Below, in pieces: positions 1 through 6,343 of a DNA stretch of 8,506 nucleotides. The number at the start of each line of letters is the position of its first letter. The first letter of the stretch is position 1. The translations under genes and the position numbers were made by a program. Location: positions 1 to 8,506 of the forward strand of contig JASIGD010000152.1 in NCBI GenBank assembly GCA_030045295.1. The letters run 5' to 3'. The notes under the pieces are model-generated. The model was not told where the DNA came from and searched no databases. It was given only the letters and a program-made list of their open reading frames with translations. Source of the DNA: Streptosporangiaceae bacterium. Its GTDB lineage: Bacteria > Actinomycetota > Actinomycetes > Streptosporangiales > Streptosporangiaceae.

Positions 1-752
1 CCCGCCCGGTCGGCGGGGCCGTCGGCCACCACCTCGGCGACGAGCAGACCGGTCTTCCGGCCGAGGCGCTCGCGCCACCCGGCGGGCACCGGGCCCGGCG
101 TCATGGCCAGGCCCAGATAGGCCCGCCGGACCCGGCCGTCGCGTATGAGCGCGGAGATGATCCGCCGGGTGGTGTCGTTCACCGGGACCGCCATGCCCAG
201 CCCGACGCCGGCCACGGCGGTGTTGATGCCGACCACGCGCGCGTCCGCGTCGGCTAGCGCTCCGCCCGAGTTGCCCGGGTTGAGCGCGGCGTCGGTCTGG
301 ATGACATCCTCGATGACGCGGCCGCGGGCGGGCAGCGACCGGCCGAGCGCGCTGACCACGCCGGCGGTTACCGAGCCAGCCAGACCGAGCGGGTTACCGA
401 CGGCCACCACGAGCTGCCCGACCACCAGCTTGTCGGCCTCGCCGAGCTCGGCGGGCTCCGGCGTGGTGCCGTTAGCGCGCAGGACGGCCAGATCGGATAG
501 CGGGTCCGCGCCCACGACCCGGAACGGAACCGACGTGCCGTCGGAAAACGCGGCGGTACCGCCGCTCGCCCCGGCCACCACGTGCGCGTTGGTGAGCAGG
601 AAACCGTCGCCGGTGAAGACGACGGCCGAGCCGAGGCTCTCCCCCGGCCCTCCCCTGCGGGGCACGCGCAAGCTCGCGACCTTCGGCGTCAGCCGTTCGG
701 CTACGCCGGAGACGATCTGCGAGTAGGCGTCCAGCGGGTGACTACCCTCCAT
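1..752 (-). CDS. HtrA/DegP-type trypsin-like serine protease, C-terminal end outside the window
   Basis: This is a serine endopeptidase of the S1C (HtrA/DegP/DegQ) type, a family that degrades or processes misfolded proteins. Reading from the ATG at 752, 250 codons lie in the window and the frame runs off the left edge. The trypsin fold shows the full triad: His57 in TNAHVV, Asp87 in SDLAVL and Ser162 in NPGNSGGAL. VAVGNPLGL (about 116-124) is also typical. The last visible residues, with GLLVAEVVADGPADRA, look like the start of a PDZ domain. The ATG is preceded by GGGAG at 5-base spacing. The N-terminus (MEGSHPLDAYSQIVSGVAERL) has no hydrophobic segment, so neither a signal peptide nor a membrane anchor is evident, unlike many HtrA proteins. 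It is probably cytoplasmic, unless the true start lies further upstream. Family assignment is firm; substrate and pathway are unknown. Confidence 0.93.
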   Translation of the reverse strand, partial: MEGSHPLDAYSQIVSGVAERLTPKVASLRVPRRGGPGESLGSAVVFTGDGFLLTNAHVVAGASGGTAAFSDGTSVPFRVVGADPLSDLAVLRANGTTPEPAELGEADKLVVGQLVVAVGNPLGLAGSVTAGVVSALGRSLPARGRVIEDVIQTDAALNPGNSGGALADADARVVGINTAVAGVGLGMAVPVNDTTRRIISALIRDGRVRRAYLGLAMTPGPVPAGWRERLGRKTGLLVAEVVADGPADRA

Positions 753-757
753 CAGAT

Positions 758-762
758 CTCCC
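758..762 (-). promoter_or_regulatory. Ribosome binding site of the HtrA-like protease
   Basis: On the minus strand GGGAG stands 5 bases before the ATG at 752. A second purine block, GGTGGAGG, lies slightly further upstream (766-773), too far to be the main site. Confidence 0.5.
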
Positions 763-777
763 GGTCCTCCACCTCTT

Positions 778-793
778 GATTACAGCATTACAG
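778..793. repeat. 8-bp tandem direct repeat upstream of the protease gene
   Basis: The plus strand reads gattacag then cattacag: two 8-bp units differing only at the first base. On the minus strand this is CTGTAATG followed by CTGTAATC, starting 25 bases before the protease ATG. It sits in the least GC-rich part of the window (about 775-830), where a promoter for the protease gene would be expected. I could not assign convincing -35 and -10 boxes. It may be an activator or repressor site, or chance. Confidence 0.3.
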
Positions 794-892
794 TGCAACC
801 AAGAATTAGGAAGGCTGCTTACCCCGAGCCGTTCCGCCTGAAGCTGAATCGCGCTTGCGCGGATGCCTTGGTCCTCCCGGGCCGGTCACTAC

Positions 893-930
893 GGCCAGGC
901 ATGGCCGGCTGGCCCGGCTATTTCGCCGGG
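893..930 (-). terminator. Two tandem GC-rich hairpins after the methyltransferase gene
   Basis: GGCCA-GGCA-TGGCC (893-906) and CCCGGC-TATTTC-GCCGGG (913-930) are two perfect inverted repeats with arms of 5 and 6 bp. The second spans the stop codon of the methyltransferase gene. Neither is followed by a T-run, so this would be a U-tract-less terminator of the kind often proposed in actinomycetes, or simply GC-rich chance pairing. The position, between two genes on the same strand, fits termination of the methyltransferase transcript. Confidence 0.3.
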
Positions 931-1919
931 CGGCACTCGACCACGAAACGGCCGGAGGCCTGGGTGCCCGCGGCGAGGACCTCGAGGCCGGCGCGCCGCG
1001 CCAGCTCGGCGAACTGCGTGAGCGTGCTGGTCTTCCCGCCCGCGACGAGCATGTCGATGCCCAGGGACCGTGGCGCTGCGTCGGGCGAGACCCCGCCGAG
1101 GACGACGATCCTGCCCGGGGGCCGGGCAGTTCCGGCAGCCTCGGCGCAGCGGCGGAGGATGGCCACTGTGGGTTCGTCCGGCCAGTCGTTCAGCACGCTC
1201 TTCAGCAGGTACACGTCGGCCCCCGCGGGCAGCGGGTCGAAAAAGCTCCGTCCTTCGAGCGTTACCCGGCTGGCCACTCCGGCGCCTTCCATGACCCCGG
1301 CGGCCCGGGCGACCGTGCCCGGCAGGTCCACGAGGGTCCCCCGCACGTGGGTGTGGCGGCGCAGCAGCGACGCCAGCATCGCCCCGGTTCCGCCCCCGAC
1401 GTCCACGATCGTGCGGACCGGCGTCCATCCGCCGGTCAGCTCGACGTCGAAGTCTGGCACGCCGTGCCCGGCTGGTCCCATGAGCGCGTCGAAGTCCGCC
1501 GCGACCTCCGGGTTCGCGGCCAGATCCTCCCAGAAGGGCCGCCCGAACACCTTCTGGTAAGCCGGCTGGCCGGTGCGGACGTAGTCCAGGAGCGTCCCCC
1601 ACGTGTGGGCCATCCTTCCGCCTATGCCCTCCAGGTCGAGGAAGCGCCGCGCCGCGAGCTGCTCGGCGGCCGGGTTACAGGAGAACCGCCCGGGCGGTTC
1701 CTCCGCGAACACCCCCTTGGCTACGAGGTAGCCGAGCACGGCGTGCAGGGCATCCCGGTCGCATTCCGCCGCGGCGGCCAGGTCGGCGATGTCGTGGTGG
1801 CCCGCGGCGATGTGGTCGGGAATGCGCAAGGTGGCGACCACCATCAGGCACCAGGGCGTGGTCAGGTCCAGCATCCGCTCGAGGTCCACGCCGTCGCCGC
1901 CCATGCCTGCCTCAGTCAT
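918..1919 (-). CDS. SAM-dependent methyltransferase, family 2 (COMT-like)
   Basis: The 333-residue product has the two-domain layout of plant-type O-methyltransferases (Pfam Methyltransf_2). The N-terminal part (about 10-90) is the winged-helix dimerisation region, and the C-terminal Rossmann domain carries the SAM-binding motif VDVGGGTG at about 172-179. LVDLPGTV (about 196-203) fits the second SAM-contacting strand. Members usually methylate hydroxyls of aromatic secondary metabolites, and some relatives hydroxylate or decarboxylate instead. The segment matching the catalytic L-K-x-x-x-H-D-W-x-D-E reads LKSVLNDWPDE, with Asn244 where plant enzymes have the catalytic His. I chose the ATG at 1919 because AGGA lies 8 bases upstream. 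An ATG at 1904 (GAGG 5 bases upstream) is also possible, and the frame is open to an ATG at 1976 that has no ribosome site. No other biosynthetic genes are adjacent, so the substrate is unknown. Confidence 0.9.
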   Translation of the reverse strand: MTEAGMGGDGVDLERMLDLTTPWCLMVVATLRIPDHIAAGHHDIADLAAAAECDRDALHAVLGYLVAKGVFAEEPPGRFSCNPAAEQLAARRFLDLEGIGGRMAHTWGTLLDYVRTGQPAYQKVFGRPFWEDLAANPEVAADFDALMGPAGHGVPDFDVELTGGWTPVRTIVDVGGGTGAMLASLLRRHTHVRGTLVDLPGTVARAAGVMEGAGVASRVTLEGRSFFDPLPAGADVYLLKSVLNDWPDEPTVAILRRCAEAAGTARPPGRIVVLGGVSPDAAPRSLGIDMLVAGGKTSTLTQFAELARRAGLEVLAAGTQASGRFVVECRPAK

Positions 1920-1927
1920 GAGTCCGA

Positions 1928-1931
1928 TCCT
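1928..1931 (-). promoter_or_regulatory. Ribosome binding site deciding the methyltransferase start
   Basis: Minus-strand AGGA lies 8 bases before the ATG at 1919. It supports this start over the frame's more upstream ATG at 1976, which would almost reach the start of the divergent gene. Confidence 0.4.
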
Positions 1932-1960
1932 GCCATCACCGGCGATCTTGTTTCGCTTGC

Positions 1961-1974
1961 GTGGCTGAAGCCAC
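1961..1974. promoter_or_regulatory. Palindrome in the divergent promoter region, candidate operator
   Basis: GTGGCT-GA-AGCCAC is a perfect inverted repeat with 6-bp arms and a 2-bp spacer. It ends 3 bases before the GTG start of the DUF389 gene and lies about 40 bases upstream of the methyltransferase start. The spacer is too short for a stable RNA hairpin, which favours a dimeric DNA-binding protein site over an RNA structure. It could control either or both genes. No regulator gene is adjacent, so this is inference from position and symmetry only. Confidence 0.35.
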
Positions 1975-1977
1975 AAT

Positions 1978-2940
1978 GTGCTGGTGATTCATCTGCGTGT
2001 GGTGAGCCCGCCCGATGTCACCGACACCCTCATGCCGATGCTCCGCGCCGAGCCCGCGGTGCTGAACCTGACGGTGCTCCCCGGGGTGGTCAGCAACCCA
2101 GACGGCGACGCCGTGCAGTTCGACGTGGTGCACAGCGCGGCCAACGACGTGATCGGACGGCTGCGCGCCCTCGGAGTGGAGCAGCGGGGATCGATCGTGC
2201 TGGAGAACGTCAATACGTCGATCTCCGTTCTCGCCGACCGGGTCACGGCGCGCCGGGGGCGGTTCGAGCAGTTCACGCCCGTCTGGCCCGAGATCGAGGC
2301 CCGGATCAAGACGGACGGGACCTTTCCGCCGAGCTGGTTCGGGCTGCTGGTCATCGCCGGGCTGATCGGAGCCGTGGGCATCCTGACCAACTCCCAGATC
2401 CTCATCGTCGGCGCGATGGTGGTCGGCCCGGAATACGGCGCCATCCTCAGCCTGGCGTTTGGCCTGACCCGCCGCGATTACTCGCCGGTGCGGCAGAGCG
2501 CCAGCGCGCTGGTGATCGGCTTCACCCTGGCCGTGGTCGGGGCGCTGCTGCTGGCCCTGATAGTCCGCGGGACCGGACTGACGCCCAGGGCCTACACCCT
2601 CGGCGTCCGCCCGGTCTCGAACCTGATCAACACCCCGGACTGGTTCTCGTTCATCGTCGCCGCCCTGGCCGGGGTGGTCGGCGTGGTCTCACTGACCGAG
2701 GCGCGGTCGAGCACCCTGATCGGCGTGTTCATCTCGGTCACCACCATCCCGGCGGCATCGGACGTTGGCGTGTCAGTAGCTTTCGGCGGATGGCACGAGG
2801 CGTGGGGCTCGGCTCTGCAGCTCTTGCTCAACGTCACGGTCCTGACCGCCGTGGCTGTCGTCGGGCTTCCGGCGCAGCGGCGCATATGGCATCGGGTCGC
2901 CCGCCGGGCCGCCACGTCGTCACCGGCCGGCAACGCATAG
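1978..2940 (+). CDS. DUF389 family integral membrane protein
   Basis: The 320-residue product belongs to the DUF389 family (Pfam PF04087), whose biochemical role is not established. Residues 1-80 form a soluble, ferredoxin-like N-terminal domain (HLRVVSP, then AVLNLTVLPG, then RGSIVLENVNTS). About six transmembrane segments follow, at roughly 119-135, 139-163, 174-197, 222-240, 247-268 and 276-298. The family signature is TNSQILIVGAMVVGPEYG at 137-154. An RRIWHRVARR basic tail follows the last helix, consistent with a cytoplasmic C-terminus. The start is GTG at 1978: an in-frame TGA at 1966-1968 rules out an earlier one. Only a weak GAAG precedes it at 7-base spacing. It is divergent from the methyltransferase and lies 8 bases before the DedA-like gene, so the two membrane genes are probably co-transcribed. 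Confidence 0.9.
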   Translation: MLVIHLRVVSPPDVTDTLMPMLRAEPAVLNLTVLPGVVSNPDGDAVQFDVVHSAANDVIGRLRALGVEQRGSIVLENVNTSISVLADRVTARRGRFEQFTPVWPEIEARIKTDGTFPPSWFGLLVIAGLIGAVGILTNSQILIVGAMVVGPEYGAILSLAFGLTRRDYSPVRQSASALVIGFTLAVVGALLLALIVRGTGLTPRAYTLGVRPVSNLINTPDWFSFIVAALAGVVGVVSLTEARSSTLIGVFISVTTIPAASDVGVSVAFGGWHEAWGSALQLLLNVTVLTAVAVVGLPAQRRIWHRVARRAATSSPAGNA

Positions 2941-2948
2941 GCGCCCGC

Positions 2949-3584
2949 ATGTATCCGCTGGCCGCCACCGGTGCATCAAGCACGCTCCCTGATTGGGTTT
3001 ACCTGGTGGTCTTCGCTGCCGCGGCAGCCGGGTACATGGGCGTCCCGTTCATCGCGACGGCGGTCATCGGAACCGCTGCCGTCCTGGCCAGCCAGGGCGA
3101 GCTCAACATCGCGGCGGTGCTGGTGGTCGCGGCGATCGGCTGCGAGATCGGCGGTCTCGGCGGGTTCAGGATCGGCTACCGCTGGGGCCGGCAGCTTCTG
3201 GAACGTCCGGGACCGGCCCTGGCTCAGCGGAAGAAGGCTCTGGCCAAAGGCGAGCAGGTGTACCAGAAGTGGGGACGGGCAGCGGTTTTCGTGACGCCTT
3301 CGATCGTGTCGGGTGCGTTGGCGATGAAGTTCCGCCAGTTCGTCGTCTGGAACTTTCTGGCCGGCACCGCGTTCGTCCTGGCCGTTGGTCCCGCCGCCTA
3401 CGGCGTCGGCCAGGTCTCCACCGGCCATCACGACGCGGCGAGCGTGGGCATGCTCATCGGAGGGGTCGCGGTCGGCGCCGTGTGCGTCATCCTGGCCGTG
3501 CGCCACCGCCGGCATAAGGCACGCCGACCCGATGCCGGCACACCGGCCGAGCCGACCGACCCCGCCATCCGCAGCAGCCCGTGA
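2949..3584 (+). CDS. DedA-like membrane protein (VTT/SNARE-associated domain)
   Basis: The 211-residue protein matches the DedA/VTT layout. A hydrophobic N-terminal region (about 15-47) contains GYMGVPFIATAVIG, followed by ELNIAAVLVVAAIGCEIGGLG and the conserved G-x-x-x-G-Y-x-x-G-R-like stretch FRIGYRWGR at 73-81. A charged amphipathic loop (82-110) and further hydrophobic segments (about 112-126, 130-152, 164-184) come next, and the tail is basic and hydrophilic. DedA-family proteins are implicated in flipping undecaprenyl phosphate or lipids across the membrane. The usual R-F-x-P-x-x-R motif is replaced here by VFVTPSIVSG (113-122), which lacks both arginines, so this is a divergent member and transport function is uncertain. 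The ATG at 2949 is 8 bases after the DUF389 stop and has no clear ribosome site, so translation is probably coupled. The ORF frame is open far upstream, but that part overlaps other genes and is not coding. Confidence 0.82.
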   Translation: MYPLAATGASSTLPDWVYLVVFAAAAAGYMGVPFIATAVIGTAAVLASQGELNIAAVLVVAAIGCEIGGLGGFRIGYRWGRQLLERPGPALAQRKKALAKGEQVYQKWGRAAVFVTPSIVSGALAMKFRQFVVWNFLAGTAFVLAVGPAAYGVGQVSTGHHDAASVGMLIGGVAVGAVCVILAVRHRRHKARRPDAGTPAEPTDPAIRSSP

Positions 3585-3586
3585 GA

Positions 3587-4159
3587 TCAGCGGTTCGCCC
3601 GGCCCGGGTCACCGGGCGGGAGCGCCTGCCAGGTGCCTTGATCCGGGTCGTATTCCTCCCGCTCGAACAGGAGCATGTCGTCGCCGAGCAGGATCAGCGA
3701 ATAGGGGCTGGGACCGCTGCCGACGACGTGACCATGATTGTGCACGTCCCCGGGCGGGACCAGCGTCGCCACGTCGCCGCGCACCATGGCGCGCTCGTCG
3801 GCCAGGTGCAGCTCGGCCCGGCCGTGGTCACGGCGGACAGCGTCCCACCGCTGGTGGGTCTCCACCCCGCGGACCGGAGCGATACCGACCCAGCACCGGT
3901 GGGAGTGGGTGTAGCCCATCACTCCCTCCGGCCGGTGGACGAGCACCAGCCGGGGACCTCGGTCCGGCTTGATCAGCCACCGGTCGCCAGGCGCGGCGAC
4001 GGGGATCTGGTCGATCAGCGGGGCGAAGAACTCCTCGTCGGCGGCCAATTCCACCAGGAGCCGCCCGACCTCATTCATGTCCGGGACGCCACCGGAGCGC
4101 TGCTCATCCAGCCCGGCCAGGAAGCGGCGGAGCGGGCTGGGCAAGGCACCGGTACTCAC
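3587..4159 (-). CDS. Cysteine-dioxygenase-like cupin protein
   Basis: This 190-residue protein is a single-domain double-stranded beta-helix (cupin) resembling the cysteine dioxygenase type group, which are Fe(II)-dependent thiol dioxygenases or predicted metal enzymes. Cupin motif 1 is visible as GYTHSHRCWVGIAPVRGVE, giving metal ligands His85 and His87 with Glu100. Motif 2 is GDVATLVPPGDVHNHGH, giving His140. LILLGDDMLLFEREEYDP (about 155-172) matches the C-terminal strands of this family. The start is GTG at 4159 with no good Shine-Dalgarno upstream. TAGAGT lies 6 bases before it, so a leaderless transcript is plausible. The stop is only two bases from the end of the convergent DedA-like gene. 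The fold is confident. The substrate (cysteine, another thiol acid, or something unrelated) cannot be told from the sequence. Confidence 0.82.
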   Translation of the reverse strand: MSTGALPSPLRRFLAGLDEQRSGGVPDMNEVGRLLVELAADEEFFAPLIDQIPVAAPGDRWLIKPDRGPRLVLVHRPEGVMGYTHSHRCWVGIAPVRGVETHQRWDAVRRDHGRAELHLADERAMVRGDVATLVPPGDVHNHGHVVGSGPSPYSLILLGDDMLLFEREEYDPDQGTWQALPPGDPGRANR

Positions 4160-4267
4160 GTGGCCACTCTAACCCTGGCCCGCACGCAGTAGCCCGGTAC
4201 GGGAGACCGCTGGCCGATCGGAAAAAATGAAAGCGAGAGGTCGGTCCGGGGTCCGTGCGGCGGCCGG
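4160..4267. other. Short intergenic spacer behind the GTPase operon
   Basis: This spacer lies downstream of the two GTPase genes and upstream of the cupin gene, all on the minus strand. On the minus strand it contains a T-rich tract (TTTCATTTTTT, about 4221-4231) soon after the GTPase stop, but I see no convincing GC-rich stem directly before it. The cupin's candidate -10 box lies at its left end. Confidence 0.4.
4166..4171 (-). promoter_or_regulatory. Candidate -10 box for leaderless cupin transcript
   Basis: Minus-strand TAGAGT fits the actinobacterial TANNNT -10 pattern and is followed by 6 bases and then the GTG start. This is the spacing expected when transcription begins at the start codon. 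No recognisable -35 box is visible 16-18 bases upstream, so the call rests on the -10 and the absence of a ribosome binding site. Confidence 0.35.
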
Positions 4268-6343
4268 TCACCGACTACGGGCGGCGGCCAGCTCGGCGCG
4301 GAAGCGCTCGTAGTCGGCGAGTTCGCGGCCGGTCGGAACGAGGACCAGGTCCCTGGCGACGGCGGCGATCCGGGCGGTGATGGCGCGAGTAGTCACTTCA
4401 CGCTCGCGGTCTGCCGCCAGCACCACCATGTTCCGGCACCACGATGCGATCAGCCAGCCCAGCAGCAACAGCGCGGCCACCATGACACCGAGCCAGGGCG
4501 CCAGGGATAGGTCGTTGACCGGTGATGACGACTTGTTCGTCCCGTGCAGCCCGAGGATCAGCGCGATCCACACCAGGCCGGCCAGCGCGAGCAGCGTCAG
4601 CAGCCACTGCGCCAGCGCGGCCAGGCGCCACCATCCGGTTACCTTGTCCCGGGCCGACAGTCCCTGCGCCACGGCCGCGCCCAAGGCGGCCTGGGCCTCG
4701 TTGGCCCTGGACCGGGCGGCCGCGCGCACGGTCCGCGACCAGGGCTCGGGCAGCGAACCGCCGACGTCGTCGGCGAATACGGTGATCGCGTTGTCGATAT
4801 CGGATCGCTGCGCTTGCGGCGCATCGCCGACCTCGCCCGCCAGCACCTTGCGCGCCGACGCCGTGCCCTGGCCTCGCAGACGCGCCACCAGCCACGCGGG
4901 CGGCCAGCTGATGTAACCCGCGGCCGTCTGCTCACGGGCGCTAGTCAGCGTTTCCGTGGCGGCGGCCACTCCGGCAGCCTTCGCAAAGGCGGTGGTCAGG
5001 ACGGTAGCCGGAGCCGAGGGGACGTACATCGCGGGATCGGGAGCGGACAGCCCGGCTTCTTTTCCGTCCGGCGTCGCGTCTTCCCACGGCGGACGTGCCG
5101 TGGATGCCGGCACGGCGGGCGCGGCGTTCGTCTGCCAGGGCTGCCAGTCCCCCGCGCCGCCCGTCCGGCCGTTCGCCGGACCGTCAGGGCTGATTGCGGC
5201 TTTCGGACTCACGTCCTGCCATGGAGGGCTGGACGCCTGCGGCACGCCGTCGGGCATTCCGGAGTGGTCGTTCGGGCTCCAGCGGTCCTGCTCCCACGGT
5301 GGCGGGGCCGACGGCCAGGGCGAGGCCGGCCCGGATCCGGCCTCGGCGTCACCGATCGCCCCGGAGGCCGCGGCGGTATCGGCCCCCGCGGCGGCCAGGA
5401 CAGCTGACCGCTGCGGCATCGCTGCCCCCGGCACGCCTGGCAGCTGCGGCATCTCCGCCTCCGGCGGCAGCCAGCCCGGCGCCGAATCCCCGGCGTAGAC
5501 GGTGAATCGCTCCAGCAAGGCATCGATATCCGCCGTGATCCTGTCGGTCGCTGCCCGCCTGATGGCTGCCGTCCGGGCGAGCGCGCGGCGCAGGTCATCA
5601 AGGCCGGCTCCGGTGGTCGCGGAGGTCACGAGTACGTGGGTCTCGGTCAGTCCCTCCGCGTCAAGCAGCCGGCGCAGGTCGGCCTGGCAATCGGCGGCCT
5701 GCTGGGGGGTGAGCGTATCGGCCTGGTTGAGCACCACCGTGGTCACGGCCGCGTGACCGGCGAGCGGTATCAGGTAGCGCCGGTGCACGGACGCGTCCGC
5801 GTATTTCAGCGGGTCAAGCACCCAGACCAGCATGTCCGCCAGCTTGACCAGCCGGTCGACCATCGCCGCCGAGCCGGTGACCACCGAGTCGTGATCGGGC
5901 AGGTCGAGCAGGAGCAGGCCGGTCAGCGACGCTTCGCCGTCGTCCAGCGCGCTCGCCCGGGCGTAGCGGTGCCGCCGCTGCACGCCGAGCCAGTCCAGCA
6001 GCGGCGCGGCCCCCTCCATCCCCCACACGCACGCGTGCAAGTGCTTGGTGGTCGGGCGCATCACGCCGGGCGGCGAGAAGTTCGCCCCGGCCAAGGCGTT
6101 GAACAAGGAGGACTTGCCGCTGCCGGTGCCGCCGGTCAGCGCCACCACCGTGTGCGAGGCGGACATGCGCATTCGCTCGCCTGATCTGCGCAGGAGTGCT
6201 TCCGCGTCGGAGATGAGTTCCTGGCTGAACCCGTCGGATCCGGTCCTTCCGGCGCCGATACGGGTCAGTTCGGTGAGCGAGGCGAGCCTGCCGGGCAAGC
6301 TCGAATACTGCAGCCCGGTCACCCCGATCGTGTTTGTTGTCAC
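4268..6343 (-). CDS. Membrane-anchored dynamin-like/YfjP-type GTPase (DynB-like)
   Basis: The 691-residue protein has an N-terminal GTPase domain with all motifs: P-loop GGTGSGKSS (71-79), switch RPTTK (96-100), G3 DLPD (147-150), G4 NQAD (206-209) and SAT G5-like (241-243). A helical stretch follows, then a disordered Pro/Ala-rich linker (about 291-450) with repeated P-P-W motifs. After a second helical region come two transmembrane segments (about 576-598 and 616-635) with a short extracytoplasmic loop, and a basic helical tail. The start is GTG at 6343. It shares GTGA with the stop of the upstream dynamin gene (4-base overlap) and has GAGG 7 bases upstream, which is better than the ATG at 6403 deep inside the neighbour. 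The coupled pair resembles Streptomyces DynA/DynB, which stabilise FtsZ rings at sporulation septa. That role is inference. Generic annotations would call it a 50S-ribosome-binding-type or YfjP GTPase, but nothing seen here points to ribosomes. Confidence 0.88.
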   Translation of the reverse strand: MTTNTIGVTGLQYSSLPGRLASLTELTRIGAGRTGSDGFSQELISDAEALLRRSGERMRMSASHTVVALTGGTGSGKSSLFNALAGANFSPPGVMRPTTKHLHACVWGMEGAAPLLDWLGVQRRHRYARASALDDGEASLTGLLLLDLPDHDSVVTGSAAMVDRLVKLADMLVWVLDPLKYADASVHRRYLIPLAGHAAVTTVVLNQADTLTPQQAADCQADLRRLLDAEGLTETHVLVTSATTGAGLDDLRRALARTAAIRRAATDRITADIDALLERFTVYAGDSAPGWLPPEAEMPQLPGVPGAAMPQRSAVLAAAGADTAAASGAIGDAEAGSGPASPWPSAPPPWEQDRWSPNDHSGMPDGVPQASSPPWQDVSPKAAISPDGPANGRTGGAGDWQPWQTNAAPAVPASTARPPWEDATPDGKEAGLSAPDPAMYVPSAPATVLTTAFAKAAGVAAATETLTSAREQTAAGYISWPPAWLVARLRGQGTASARKVLAGEVGDAPQAQRSDIDNAITVFADDVGGSLPEPWSRTVRAAARSRANEAQAALGAAVAQGLSARDKVTGWWRLAALAQWLLTLLALAGLVWIALILGLHGTNKSSSPVNDLSLAPWLGVMVAALLLLGWLIASWCRNMVVLAADREREVTTRAITARIAAVARDLVLVPTGRELADYERFRAELAAARSR

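Noticed and set aside
145..726. Plus-strand open frame opposite the protease
   Set aside because: It is antisense to a gene with a complete catalytic triad, and its Ser/Thr/Ala/Pro-rich translation has no recognisable domain.
855..2948. Very long plus-strand open frame upstream of and in frame with the DedA-like gene (909 residues in total)
   Set aside because: It runs antisense to the methyltransferase and out of frame through the DUF389 gene. Its translation is Arg/Gly/Pro-rich and low in hydrophobic structure until the ATG at 2949. It is a GC-driven shadow frame, not a fusion protein.
4221..4260. Intrinsic terminator after the GTPase operon
   Set aside because: A T-rich tract is present on the minus strand, but I could not find a stem of more than a few base pairs immediately before it.
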